The notes below the pieces were generated by a model. The model was not told where the DNA came from. It did not search any database and saw only the letters and a list, made by a program, of their open reading frames with translations. The translations under genes and the position numbers were made by a program. Shown one piece after another: positions 7,412 to 14,232 of a stretch of 64,000 nt of DNA (within the stretch, counting starts at the first letter, position 1; each line of letters begins with the position of its first letter). Source of the stretch: an uncultured Lachnospiraceae bacterium (lineage in GTDB: Bacteria; Bacillota; Clostridia; Lachnospirales; Lachnospiraceae); contig CAJULA010000013.1 in assembly GCA_910587155.1 (NCBI GenBank), positions 1-64,000 on the forward strand. Direction: 5' to 3'.

Positions 7412-7872
7412 AATATGAGGATTTGCTGGAAGAAAGCAGGGCAGGAAATATCTATGTCATCGAAAACGCCGATTTCAAATCCAGTGCAGACGGACTTATC
7501 AACGGAAATGTGATCGGCATAAACAAACGACTGCAGTCATTTTGCAAACGCACCTGCACACTTGCGGAAGAACTGGGCCATTACTACACCACGATAGGAG
7601 ACATCACCCGTCAGGACGCCGCATCCAATCATAAGCAGGAGCTGCGGGCAAGAGTCTGGGCTTATAACAGACTGATCGGACTGAACGGCATCGTAAATGC
7701 ATACAGGCATGGGTGTCATTCTCTCCATGACACTGCCGATTATCTGGAAGTCACTGAGGAATTTCTGCTTGAAGCACTGCAATATTACAAAGGGAAATAT
7801 GGAAAATATGCGACAATAGACAATTACGCCATCTACTTCGAACCGTCTCTGGGCGTGTTTGAACTTGTATAA
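7408..7872 (+). CDS. ImmA/IrrE-family metallopeptidase-like anti-repressor
   Basis: A 154-residue protein with a GTG start overlapping the repressor stop. The segment CTLAEELGHYYT is the metal-binding helix of ImmA/IrrE proteins; the usual HExxH appears as AEELGH, a variant common among phage-type members, so one canonical His is missing and catalysis is uncertain. In the known systems ImmA cleaves its partner repressor after DNA damage or cell signals and thereby switches on the element. The C-terminal half (residues 70-150) is a helical region with AYNRLIGLNGIVNAY. Its stop lies 8 bases before the tRNA-derived repeat. Confidence 0.8.
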   Translation: MKYEDLLEESRAGNIYVIENADFKSSADGLINGNVIGINKRLQSFCKRTCTLAEELGHYYTTIGDITRQDAASNHKQELRARVWAYNRLIGLNGIVNAYRHGCHSLHDTADYLEVTEEFLLEALQYYKGKYGKYATIDNYAIYFEPSLGVFELV

Positions 7873-7879
7873 CAGACAT

Positions 7880-7906
7880 AAAAAATCGGGGTGACAGGAT
7901 TCGAAC
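7880..7906. other. Duplicated 3' end of tRNA-Pro (attachment-site copy)
   Basis: 27 bases (six A then 21 bases starting TCGGGGTGAC) are identical to 9185-9211, which covers the T arm, acceptor 3' strand and T-run of the intact tRNA-Pro gene. Fragments like this mark the far boundary of an element integrated at the 3' end of a tRNA gene. Confidence 0.8.
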
Positions 7907-8037
7907 ACCTCGTCTATGCCTCGGATGTATGGACGAAAAAAATAGTTACGATTTAATATTCCATTTGAAAAGTTATTTAATCACTTTGTCAGCCATTCCG
8001 ATTCTTTTTAAGAAGTACTGATTAAATCAGCACTTAG

Positions 8038-8367
8038 TTAAATTAACAAATGCCGATCCTGTCTATTATAAAGAAACCGCCTCACCTCCATGATCGGGGC
8101 ATTCTCTTCATCATCGATCACTACATAATAAATTGTAAAATTATCAACATAGATACGATAATAGGCATATTTCCGCTCTCGGATGGAATGATATGGTTCA
8201 AAGGATTTTGCCACTGGAAGCCGGTTCAGTATGGCTTTCTCAACTTTATCCAACAGGTCACTGGCAGCTTTGGGATTTTTCAGCTTTTCAGTGATATATG
8301 TTATCTTTTCGTCAAGATCCTCATAAAAAAGCGGCAGGTAACGTAATTTGTATCTCTTATCATACAT
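8038..8367 (-). CDS. RelE/ParE-family toxin
   Basis: A 109-residue toxin of the RelE/ParE superfamily (plasmid stabilisation-type): the helical start YLPLFYEDLDEKITYITE, the basic centre with SIRERKYAYYRIYVDNFTI and the C-terminal MEVRRFLYNRQD strand follow the family pattern. It overlaps the upstream antitoxin gene by 8 bases, as expected for a two-gene operon. Such toxins cleave ribosome-bound mRNA or poison gyrase; the sequence alone does not decide which. It lies inside the segment bounded by the tRNA-Pro repeats. Confidence 0.85.
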   Translation of the reverse strand: MYDKRYKLRYLPLFYEDLDEKITYITEKLKNPKAASDLLDKVEKAILNRLPVAKSFEPYHSIRERKYAYYRIYVDNFTIYYVVIDDEENAPIMEVRRFLYNRQDRHLLI

Positions 8368-8617
8368 TTATTTTCCTTCGAAGGCTCCCAAACACTTCCT
8401 CATGTGTCATTCTTCTGCTGTTATCTGCGGCTGCCCGATCTGCCTCGTCCAGTGCCGCCTCTACACCATCTGTAAGCCGGGAATACATGTCCAGGCTGAG
8501 AACCACCATAGCGCCATATCCATTTTTTGTAAGGTATACTGGCTCCCCTTCATTCACGAGCTTTTCAATGTCCGGGAATTTATTTCTAAGGTCTGAAACA
8601 GGTCTAATCTGTATCAT
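8360..8617 (-). CDS. Phd/YefM-family antitoxin
   Basis: An 85-residue antitoxin. The N-terminal DNA-binding part has the Phd signature IRPVSDLRNKFPDIEKLVNE followed by GEPVYLTKNGYGAMVVLSLD; the C-terminal end is charged and likely wraps the toxin. A strong ribosome binding site (AAGGAGGGG) precedes the ATG. Proteins of this family repress their own operon together with the toxin. Confidence 0.88.
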   Translation of the reverse strand: MIQIRPVSDLRNKFPDIEKLVNEGEPVYLTKNGYGAMVVLSLDMYSRLTDGVEAALDEADRAAADNSRRMTHEEVFGSLRRKINV

Positions 8618-8769
8618 ATATTGCCCCTCCTTATCTTAATTCTATCATAATTTTATCATTTCTTTTATTCTACTTGATTATACATCAAAAGGCAATAAAA
8701 ACAGGATATTTTATTTCACAAAAAGGCTGGCATGGTCTTTTCTTTCCACAACCAAATCTTATTTAAAGG

Positions 8770-9182
8770 AGGTCCACAAATTGAGACTGAAAAACAAACT
8801 GCAGACGCCTGCCCGGCAGGTAAGAAGCCCCGCCGCAGGTTCTCCCCTGTAAAGTATCTACTTTTTCAGCGGTCTCCACGGCACGGTGGATCAGGCGTTG
8901 AAGCTCTTTATTGAGTTTGGTTTTGTGGAGGTCCTGACGGAGATGGCTTATTACATGGCAGACATCCGGCTTTTGATCGGCCAGTCCTCCATCGGGGGGG
9001 GGCAGACGGAATTGTCTGCCAGTATCCTGCAGGACTATGTAGAGAGGCTGTCCGGACATTTATTGACAAAGCCGCGAGATACGGAATTATCGGAGGACGA
9101 ATACACAGACCATTCTGATGGCCTTATCCATTGTAAGAAATGCGAAGGGAGGCGGCAGACCATCCTCCCCGACTTGTAACAA
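8770..9182 (+). pseudogene. Remnant of mobile-element genes next to tRNA-Pro
   Basis: A near-consensus ribosome binding site (AAAGGAGGT) at about 8765-8773 precedes a TTG-started frame of only 23 codons (RLKNKLQTPARQV start, stop at 8850-8852). The next open frame (from 8853, GTG at 8886, stop 9179) encodes about 108 codons with DGLIHCKKCEGRRQTILPDL at the end, a CxxC zinc-knuckle that recalls the start of DnaC-like helicase loaders of mobile elements. It ends abruptly 10 bases before the tRNA 3' end. I read this as fused scraps of element genes left by deletion; the DnaC link is weak. Confidence 0.35.
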
Positions 9183-9184
9183 TA

Positions 9185-9211
9185 AAAAAATCGGGGTGAC
9201 AGGATTCGAAC
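9185..9211. other. Attachment-site copy overlapping the tRNA-Pro 3' end
   Basis: Identical over 27 bases to 7880-7906. It spans the T-rich tail and the last 21 bases of tRNA-Pro, so integration restores an intact tRNA. Confidence 0.8.
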
Positions 9212-9265
9212 CTGCGACCTCCTGGTCCCAAACCAGGCGCTCTAGCCAAGCTGAGCCACACCCCG
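9191..9265 (-). tRNA. tRNA-Pro (anticodon UGG)
   Basis: On the minus strand the acceptor arms CGGGGTG and CACCCCG pair over 7 bp, the anticodon stem CCTGG/CCAGG closes a TTTGGGA loop with anticodon TGG, and the T arm contains GGTTCGAATCC. Discriminator base A; CCA is not encoded. A T-run follows and acts as terminator. The gene lies at the right border of the accessory region and serves as integration target. Confidence 0.96.
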
Positions 9266-9326
9266 CTGCATCACATAAACTGACTGCATAATCCGTGTGT
9301 TATTATAGTATAATCCTTTTTTTCTG

Positions 9327-9815
9327 TCAAGCATTCTCCAGAAAATGCAGTGTAAAATGTGCCTTTCCCGCCTCGTCCAGTTCCATGATGATGTAGGACG
9401 GCCTGCGGCCTATCTGGCGCGGATAAGAAAGGCTGCCGGGATTGATGGCCGTGATACGCTTCGATTCCTCTATGAGCGGCTTGTGGGTATGACCATAGAT
9501 TACGATATCCACGCCTCTGGCGATGGCTTCTCTTTTGATCGTCTCCCCGTTCATGGATACGCCATAGGAATGTCCATGAGTCAGCCAAATCTTATAATCA
9601 CCGATGGCAAACTCCCGTTCCCGCGGCAGGGCGCTGAAAAAATCATTGTTGCCGGCCACCATTTCCACCGGACATCCGGCGCATTCGCTGATCATATACT
9701 CACTGCCCTCCACATCACCGCAGTGAATCAGCATATCCGGTTTTTTCATCTGATCGAGAAGTGTGGTCAGCCCGGTATTTTTTCCATGTGTATCGCTTAT
9801 GATCAATATTCTCAT
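9327..9815 (-). CDS. YfcE/MJ0936-family metallophosphoesterase
   Basis: A 162-residue calcineurin-like phosphodiesterase. All metal-binding motifs are present in order: SDTHG (residue 7), HCGDVEG (about 32), AGNND (about 55), LTHGHSYG (about 79) and YGHTHKP (about 106). Family members hydrolyse phosphodiesters in vitro and the physiological substrate is usually unknown. Its ATG overlaps the stop of rdgB (ATGA), so it is the last gene of a four-gene minus-strand operon (methyltransferase, amidase-like, rdgB, this gene). Confidence 0.92.
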   Translation of the reverse strand: MRILIISDTHGKNTGLTTLLDQMKKPDMLIHCGDVEGSEYMISECAGCPVEMVAGNNDFFSALPREREFAIGDYKIWLTHGHSYGVSMNGETIKREAIARGVDIVIYGHTHKPLIEESKRITAINPGSLSYPRQIGRRPSYIIMELDEAGKAHFTLHFLENA

Positions 9816-10450
9816 TCGTTTTCTCCCGCCGCCTTTTCACTGCCCGGCTTCCAAATCCCCTCTGCAATCAGAATGTTCTTCATCTCCTCCAGAGCCTTTC
9901 CCCGGTGGCTGATCCTGTTTTTCTGCTCTGCGTCCAGTTCCGCGCCGGTCAGGCCATATTCCGGTATATAAAAGATCGGATCATAACCAAAACCATTTTC
10001 CCCTTTTTCCTCATAGCCGATCCGCCCTTCCATCACACCCTCCGCCAGCCATTCTCTTCCGCCCGGAAAAACCGCGGCAATGGCACAGACAAAGCGCGCT
10101 GTGCGCAGTTCATCCGGCACACCCGAAAGGCGCCTGAGCAGTTCCCTGTTTTTGATATGATAAGAAGTATCCTCTCCCATATATCTGGCAGAGTAAATAC
10201 CCGGTTCCTTATGCAGAAAGTCGATCTCCAGCCCGGAATCATCCGCCAGAACCGCCAGTTTCACCTGACGCGCAATGGTTCTTGCCTTGATCAGTGCGTT
10301 TTCCGCAAAGGTTGTTCCGCTTTCCTCGGTATCTCCCAAAAGCCCGACATCCTTTAAGGACAGAAGCTCCACATCCACGTCGGCCAGTAACAGCCGTATT
10401 TCTTTCATCTTTCCTTCATTTCCTGTCGCAAAGATAACCTTATCTCTCAT
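9812..10450 (-). CDS. rdgB: RdgB/HAM1 XTP/dITP pyrophosphatase
   Basis: A 212-residue nucleotide house-cleaning enzyme that removes dITP, XTP and dXTP from the pool. The N-terminal FATGNEGKMKEI strand, LADDSGLEI with the following GIYSARY segment, GYDPIFY and the C-terminal ISHRGKALEEM are the characteristic substrate and metal contacts. Coupled by overlap to the phosphodiesterase gene downstream, and about 12 bases behind the amidase-like gene. Confidence 0.95.
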   Translation of the reverse strand: MRDKVIFATGNEGKMKEIRLLLADVDVELLSLKDVGLLGDTEESGTTFAENALIKARTIARQVKLAVLADDSGLEIDFLHKEPGIYSARYMGEDTSYHIKNRELLRRLSGVPDELRTARFVCAIAAVFPGGREWLAEGVMEGRIGYEEKGENGFGYDPIFYIPEYGLTGAELDAEQKNRISHRGKALEEMKNILIAEGIWKPGSEKAAGENE

Positions 10451-10462
10451 TACATTCCTCTC

Positions 10463-11497
10463 TTATGAAATCTGTATCCCTGCCAGAGCTTCCATAATCG
10501 CCTCCGCAATGGCATCAGCGATTTTTTCCCGATACGCTTCCTCAGCCAGGAGCGCCTGCATGCCGTCATCCATGACAAGGGCCGCCGCAGGGACACGGAT
10601 ATTTGCCAGAAACGGGTCCTCTTCCCCTTCTGCCAGATACGCGCCGCCGATATGCTGCTGTAACACAAGCGCAAGCTGGGCATTGCCGAAACAGGGGATA
10701 AAATACTTACTGTTGTATAAAATGCACAGTCCGTAAGGCTCCCCGGCCTGGCTGGCTGTCCGCAGTCCGATCACCAGGTCTGCCCGGAGCTGAGCGGCAA
10801 AGGCCGCTCTGTCATACTCCGTCAGCCCGCTTCCCTGCGCTCCCGTGCAATAGACCCCTATGCCTTCCGGCTCCAGTCTGGCCTGCACGCGCTCCATCAT
10901 ATCCCATACCTGCTCTCCTCCCCCGTCCCCATCCAGTATTACCATACTGTCATACAGGTCTGAAGGTTTTTCCAATGCCAGGACAATGGCTTCCCCTTCT
11001 GCCCTGCACTGGTATTCATACACATCACGCAAACGGATCCGCAGCCATGTGGCTTCGTCCTGCCAGGAAAGATAAGCTTCCTGTACCTGCTCCGGGTTCC
11101 CAGCCAGAACATGGTTTTCAAAAAATCCCCGGACATCTCCCGGAAAAATCAACAGAATATCCTGCGTTTCATAATAATTTTCCATCAGGATATCTTTTTC
11201 TTCCAGCTTTGGCGGAAGCGGGATCTTCAGACCCGTTTCCTCGTCCGTAAATGTAAGCGACAGAGAAGATTCCTGTATCTGCCGTTCTCCATACAGCCTT
11301 CCTCCGTGGAGGGCGCCCGTATCCGTCTGCTCTCTGCGCCATCCGGCCGCCTGCAGGGTACGACCGGCATTTTCATTGCCATTCTGCGCCAGAATTTCCC
11401 CGTTGGCTCTCGCAAAGGAAACCGCACTCCCTGTGGAAACCATACAAAAAACAATGGCGCCCGTCAGCATCCATCCGGAAAGCCACTCCCGCCTCAT
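10463..11497 (-). CDS. Amidase_3-fold exported protein lacking zinc ligands
   Basis: A 344-residue protein with an N-terminal signal anchor (WLSGWMLTGAIVFCMVSTGSA). Residues 1-180 hold a poorly conserved domain. The C-terminal 165 residues follow the order of N-acetylmuramoyl-L-alanine amidases (Amidase_3): MVILDGDGGG where active enzymes have a VIDPGHGG-type strand, ADLVIGLRTAS where they have ADLFISIHANA, then a final helix EEAYREKIADAIAEAI. Both histidines expected to bind zinc are replaced (D and R), so it is probably inactive and may act as a binding or regulatory protein. Coupled to the methyltransferase gene by an ATGA overlap. Confidence 0.7.
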   Translation of the reverse strand: MRREWLSGWMLTGAIVFCMVSTGSAVSFARANGEILAQNGNENAGRTLQAAGWRREQTDTGALHGGRLYGERQIQESSLSLTFTDEETGLKIPLPPKLEEKDILMENYYETQDILLIFPGDVRGFFENHVLAGNPEQVQEAYLSWQDEATWLRIRLRDVYEYQCRAEGEAIVLALEKPSDLYDSMVILDGDGGGEQVWDMMERVQARLEPEGIGVYCTGAQGSGLTEYDRAAFAAQLRADLVIGLRTASQAGEPYGLCILYNSKYFIPCFGNAQLALVLQQHIGGAYLAEGEEDPFLANIRVPAAALVMDDGMQALLAEEAYREKIADAIAEAIMEALAGIQIS

Positions 11498-12651
11498 ACT
11501 TCCCGCCTGCGCTTCCCCGGCGGCTTCGGGCCGGGGAACTGATAATAATAGGTTTTCATCATGCCGTTATATATTTTCCGGTTTTTATCCGCTTTTCTGC
11601 CAATCGCTTTTTCCGCGCCTTCATAAGCCGTGATCAGGTACAGGGACCAGCCGTCAAGGCTTTTAAACCGTTCTCCCAGTGTACGATACAGGGCAGGCAG
11701 ACTCTCTTTCTCCTCCATCCGCTCTCCATAGGGCGGATTGGTAATCACAAAACCATATTTCCTGGGATGGCTCAGTGCCGCCACATCCCTCTTCTGAAAA
11801 TGAATCAGCGCTTCCACGCCGGCCAGTCTGGCATTGGCCCTTGCAATGGAAACCATCTCTTCATCCAGATCATATCCCTGAATATCTGTTTCCACCTGCA
11901 GATCTATCTGTTCTGCAGCCTCCTCACGGATATCCCTCCAGATATGACTGCCTATGATATGGGGCCAGTCCATCGCCGTGAAGCTGCGCTTCATCCCCGG
12001 GGCTATATTGGCCGCCATCATCGCCGCCTCTATGGGTATGGTTCCACTGCCGCAGAAGGGATCCACCAGTATCCGCTCTCCTGTCCATGGTGTCAGCATA
12101 ATCAGCGCCGCCGCCAGATTTTCCGCAATCGGCGCTCTGGCCGTCAGCTTGCGGTAGCCTCTTTTATGAAGGGAATCTCCTGTTGTATCCAGTCCTATGG
12201 TCACTTCATCTTTCATCAGAAAGACCCGCATGGGAAAGGATGCACCGCTTTCCGCGAAACGGTTTACATGATAAGTTTCCCGCAGACGCTCTACCATAGC
12301 TTTCTTCATCACTGACTGAATATCTGAGGGGCTGAACAGCGCGCTCTTTACACTGGCGGCTTTCGCCACCCAGAATCTGCCGTCTGACGGAATATAATCC
12401 TCCCACGGCAGCGCTTTCGTTCCCTGAAACAATTCCTCAAAAGTCCCGGCAGGAAAACGTCCGATCCTGATCAGAATCCGTTCTGCTGTCCTGAGACAGA
12501 TATTGGCGCGTACGCAGGCCTCCTCATCCCCGTAGAAAGTAACGCGTCCATCCTCCACGGACACAATATCATATCCCAGATCCGTGATCTCTCTTTTTAA
12601 AGGCGCCTCCAGCCCGAAATGGCAGGGCGCAATCAATTCAAATTTTCTCAT
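11494..12651 (-). CDS. Class I SAM-dependent rRNA methyltransferase (RlmL-type, THUMP domain)
   Basis: A 385-residue enzyme. Residues 1-155 contain the ferredoxin-like and THUMP regions used to bind RNA (the opening FELIAPCHFGLEAPLKREI is typical). The catalytic part has DPFCGSGTIPIEAAMMA as the SAM-binding loop and ITNPPYGERM as the N6/N2-methylase motif IV. Members methylate guanine N2 in 23S rRNA (RlmL/RlmK, YpsC-like). The final residues PGPKPPGKRRREV are basic. First gene of the operon running down to 9327. Confidence 0.92.
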   Translation of the reverse strand: MRKFELIAPCHFGLEAPLKREITDLGYDIVSVEDGRVTFYGDEEACVRANICLRTAERILIRIGRFPAGTFEELFQGTKALPWEDYIPSDGRFWVAKAASVKSALFSPSDIQSVMKKAMVERLRETYHVNRFAESGASFPMRVFLMKDEVTIGLDTTGDSLHKRGYRKLTARAPIAENLAAALIMLTPWTGERILVDPFCGSGTIPIEAAMMAANIAPGMKRSFTAMDWPHIIGSHIWRDIREEAAEQIDLQVETDIQGYDLDEEMVSIARANARLAGVEALIHFQKRDVAALSHPRKYGFVITNPPYGERMEEKESLPALYRTLGERFKSLDGWSLYLITAYEGAEKAIGRKADKNRKIYNGMMKTYYYQFPGPKPPGKRRREV

Positions 12652-12695
12652 ATGTCTATATTATATGTCAGTTATGGGAGTGTCAAATGATTTTT

Positions 12696-12736
12696 AAAAA
12701 AAGATATGACTGCATATGTACCCCGGCAGAGCCGGG
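12696..12736 (-). terminator. Tandem hairpins with T-run after the Asn-rich small gene
   Basis: On the minus strand CCCGGC-TCT-GCCGGG is followed by ATATG-CAGT-CATAT and then CTTTTTTT, eight bases past the stop codon of the small gene at 12745. Confidence 0.65.
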
Positions 12737-12744
12737 ACCAAAAG

Positions 12745-12924
12745 TCAGAAATTGTTCTTCTGGTTGTTGTTCTGGTAGTTGTTTTTCTGGTTGTTGCTGT
12801 TGGTAGAATTGGTGCTGTTTGTAGAGTTGGTGCTGTTGTTGGAATAGTTGCTGCCGGACTTGTCCTTGGACTGATTGTTGCTGTTCTGGGAATTCTGGTT
12901 CTGATTGTAATCGTTCTTAGACAT
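12745..12924 (-). CDS. Asn/Ser/Gln-rich 59-residue small protein
   Basis: An excellent ribosome binding site (AGGAGG, 8 bases before ATG at 12924) starts a 59-residue frame: MSKNDYNQNQNSQNSNN, then a KDKSGSNYSNN stretch, four NST-type repeats and a NQKNN-rich end. About half the residues are Asn. The reverse frame over the same DNA is open only because of the repeats. Low-complexity, soluble, no hydrophobic core; gamma-type small acid-soluble spore proteins and other spore or stress proteins have a similar composition, but I do not claim homology. A terminator follows directly, so it is a single-gene unit. Confidence 0.72.
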   Translation of the reverse strand: MSKNDYNQNQNSQNSNNQSKDKSGSNYSNNSTNSTNSTNSTNSNNQKNNYQNNNQKNNF

Positions 12925-13080
12925 TTTTTATTCCTCCTGAATTCAAATTGTTTACGGTGTTAGTATGTCTTACCATACAAATAATATACACATTTTTTCA
13001 GGAAAAATAAGGCAATCCCAGGGGAAAGAATACCGTATCAAAAGTCTTAAAAAAAATAGGAAAAAAGTCACAATTTCTAC

Positions 13081-13109
13081 TTGCATTTTCAAAAAGGATG
13101 GTATATAAT
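13081..13109 (+). promoter_or_regulatory. Plus-strand promoter in an intergenic region
   Basis: TTGCAT at 13081-13086, 17-nt spacer, TATAAT at 13104-13109. No plus-strand gene follows; a terminator hairpin lies about 70 bases downstream of the expected start. Confidence 0.65.
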
Positions 13110-13115
13110 GGTTTC

Positions 13116-13228
13116 AACAGGTAAGGAAACACTCCAATTTCTTTATCTGCAACCCTTATATATTAATTATTTATACTCCCCTCAAAACAGCTCATCGGTT
13201 CCCCTGATGGGCTGTTTTCCTCTTTTGT
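13116..13228 (+). ncRNA. Candidate small RNA of about 110 nt
   Basis: Bounded by the promoter at 13081-13109 and a 13-bp hairpin (13184-13196 with 13206-13218) followed by TTTTCCTCTTTT. The transcript has no open frame of note. It contains unpaired C-rich runs: AACCC (13151), TACTCCCCTC (13174) and TTCCCCT in the terminator loop, which are complementary to Shine-Dalgarno sequences, as in C-rich regulatory RNAs of Firmicutes. The hairpin also serves as terminator for the converging minus-strand gene, so the RNA itself is inferred. Confidence 0.45.
13184..13218. terminator. Bidirectional terminator hairpin
   Basis: AAAACAGCTCATC (13184-13196) pairs with GATGGGCTGTTTT (13206-13218) with one G-U pair; loop of 9 bases. 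T-rich on the plus side, TTTT on the minus side behind the gene ending at 13246. Confidence 0.75.
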
Positions 13229-13245
13229 CCCGGGACGTCAGACAT

Positions 13246-13665
13246 CTATCGTCGCCGTCTGAAATAGCGGATCACATAACAGAGCAGCAGCAGCGGCAAT
13301 GCTACCGGCAGGACTGTTGCAATCACAAAACCTACTATGTTTAAGACCACAAGAAAAACAACGAACATAAGCAGGACAAATACCCATGACGGCAGACGAA
13401 GAATCCGCCCGAACAGATTTTTTCCATTGCGTTCCTCCTCTTCTTCTCCATACACCCGGTCACTTTCTTCTGCCGTATCAATAATCGTTCTGGCCAGCAG
13501 CCTGGGATCTCCCAGTTCATTGAGTACTTCCTTTTCGCTGCGTCCTTTTCTGATTTCAGAATCAATATAGTTTTCGTAATATGCCACATTGTCATTGACA
13601 ATCTGATAGTTTACTCTGCCCGAAAGGGCTTTTCGCAATTTTTCCGTAAATTCAAATCTGCTCAT
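13246..13665 (-). CDS. DUF1700/HAAS-domain membrane protein
   Basis: A 139-residue protein. Residues 1-65 form the HAAS-type helical domain (FEFTEKLRKALSGRV, then YYENYIDSEIRKGRSEKEVL and ELGDPRLLARTII), found in Firmicute proteins that often pair with PadR regulators. Residues 88-130 contain two adjacent transmembrane segments (SWVFVLLMFVVFLVVLN and FVIATVLPVALPLLLLCYVI) followed by an Arg-rich end. I chose ATG 13665 because AAGGAG lies 6 bases upstream; the longer frame would overlap the upstream gene further. No PadR gene is adjacent. Confidence 0.8.
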   Translation of the reverse strand: MSRFEFTEKLRKALSGRVNYQIVNDNVAYYENYIDSEIRKGRSEKEVLNELGDPRLLARTIIDTAEESDRVYGEEEEERNGKNLFGRILRLPSWVFVLLMFVVFLVVLNIVGFVIATVLPVALPLLLLCYVIRYFRRRR

Positions 13666-13675
13666 CTCCTGCTCC

Positions 13676-14065
13676 TTATAGGTATTTATCCATACCAAAT
13701 CCGTCTGAGAGCTTTTTCTGAAAACGCTGCGGATCTTTCTTCATATTTATCATATCCTGAAAAGCCCGCAATACCATGGTTTCCTTATTGCAACTCTCTG
13801 TATTCTTCCCCGAATCCGCAATTAAATTATAAATATCCATCTCATGGACAAACAGATCAATCAGTGTATAGCCCTCGCACCTGCACTTAGCCAGAAAGCA
13901 ATGATGCTGCAGATAATAAATCATCTCCTCCATCAATTCCCTGTCATCCAGCAGACCGTTCCAGAGCACATCGCCCCACTGACTGCTCTCTCCCGCCAGC
14001 GCACAAAGTGCCTTAACCATTTCATATATTTTTATCTTTCTTGCATCATACAAAATCCCCGCCAT
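13676..14065 (-). CDS. Hypothetical helical protein
   Basis: 129 residues from ATG 14065, which has AAGGAAGG in front; the frame is open to 14200 but the upstream part covers a terminator. Predicted as mostly helical and soluble (MAGILYDARKIKIYEMVKAL start, EMIYYLQHHCFLAKCRCEGYTLIDLFVHEMDIYNL middle segment contains three Cys). I do not recognise the family. It lies 10 bases upstream of the HAAS gene and is probably cotranscribed with it. Confidence 0.6.
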   Translation of the reverse strand: MAGILYDARKIKIYEMVKALCALAGESSQWGDVLWNGLLDDRELMEEMIYYLQHHCFLAKCRCEGYTLIDLFVHEMDIYNLIADSGKNTESCNKETMVLRAFQDMINMKKDPQRFQKKLSDGFGMDKYL

Positions 14066-14155
14066 GAGCCTTCCTTCTTTCCGTGTAAGCCATACCCTAT
14101 TATCTGCGTAATCCTGACAGAAATTATAGCATATCCTCCTGATATTTTCCATAGC

Positions 14156-14181
14156 AAAAGCCGTCCCTGCCGGGACGGCTT
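14156..14181 (-). terminator. Terminator of rbsK
   Basis: AAGCCGTCCC (14158-14167), loop TGCC, GGGACGGCTT (14172-14181); on the minus strand TTTT follows. Lies about 50 bases after the ribokinase stop. Confidence 0.7.
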
Positions 14182-14232
14182 CAGACAATGACCGACACAA
14201 CCGTGCTGACTGCCCTGTCGGGCAAAACGGTC

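Noticed and set aside
12706..12963. Hydrophobic Val-rich plus-strand frame of 85 codons
   Set aside because: It is the antisense of the Asn-rich gene at 12745-12924, which has the better start signal.
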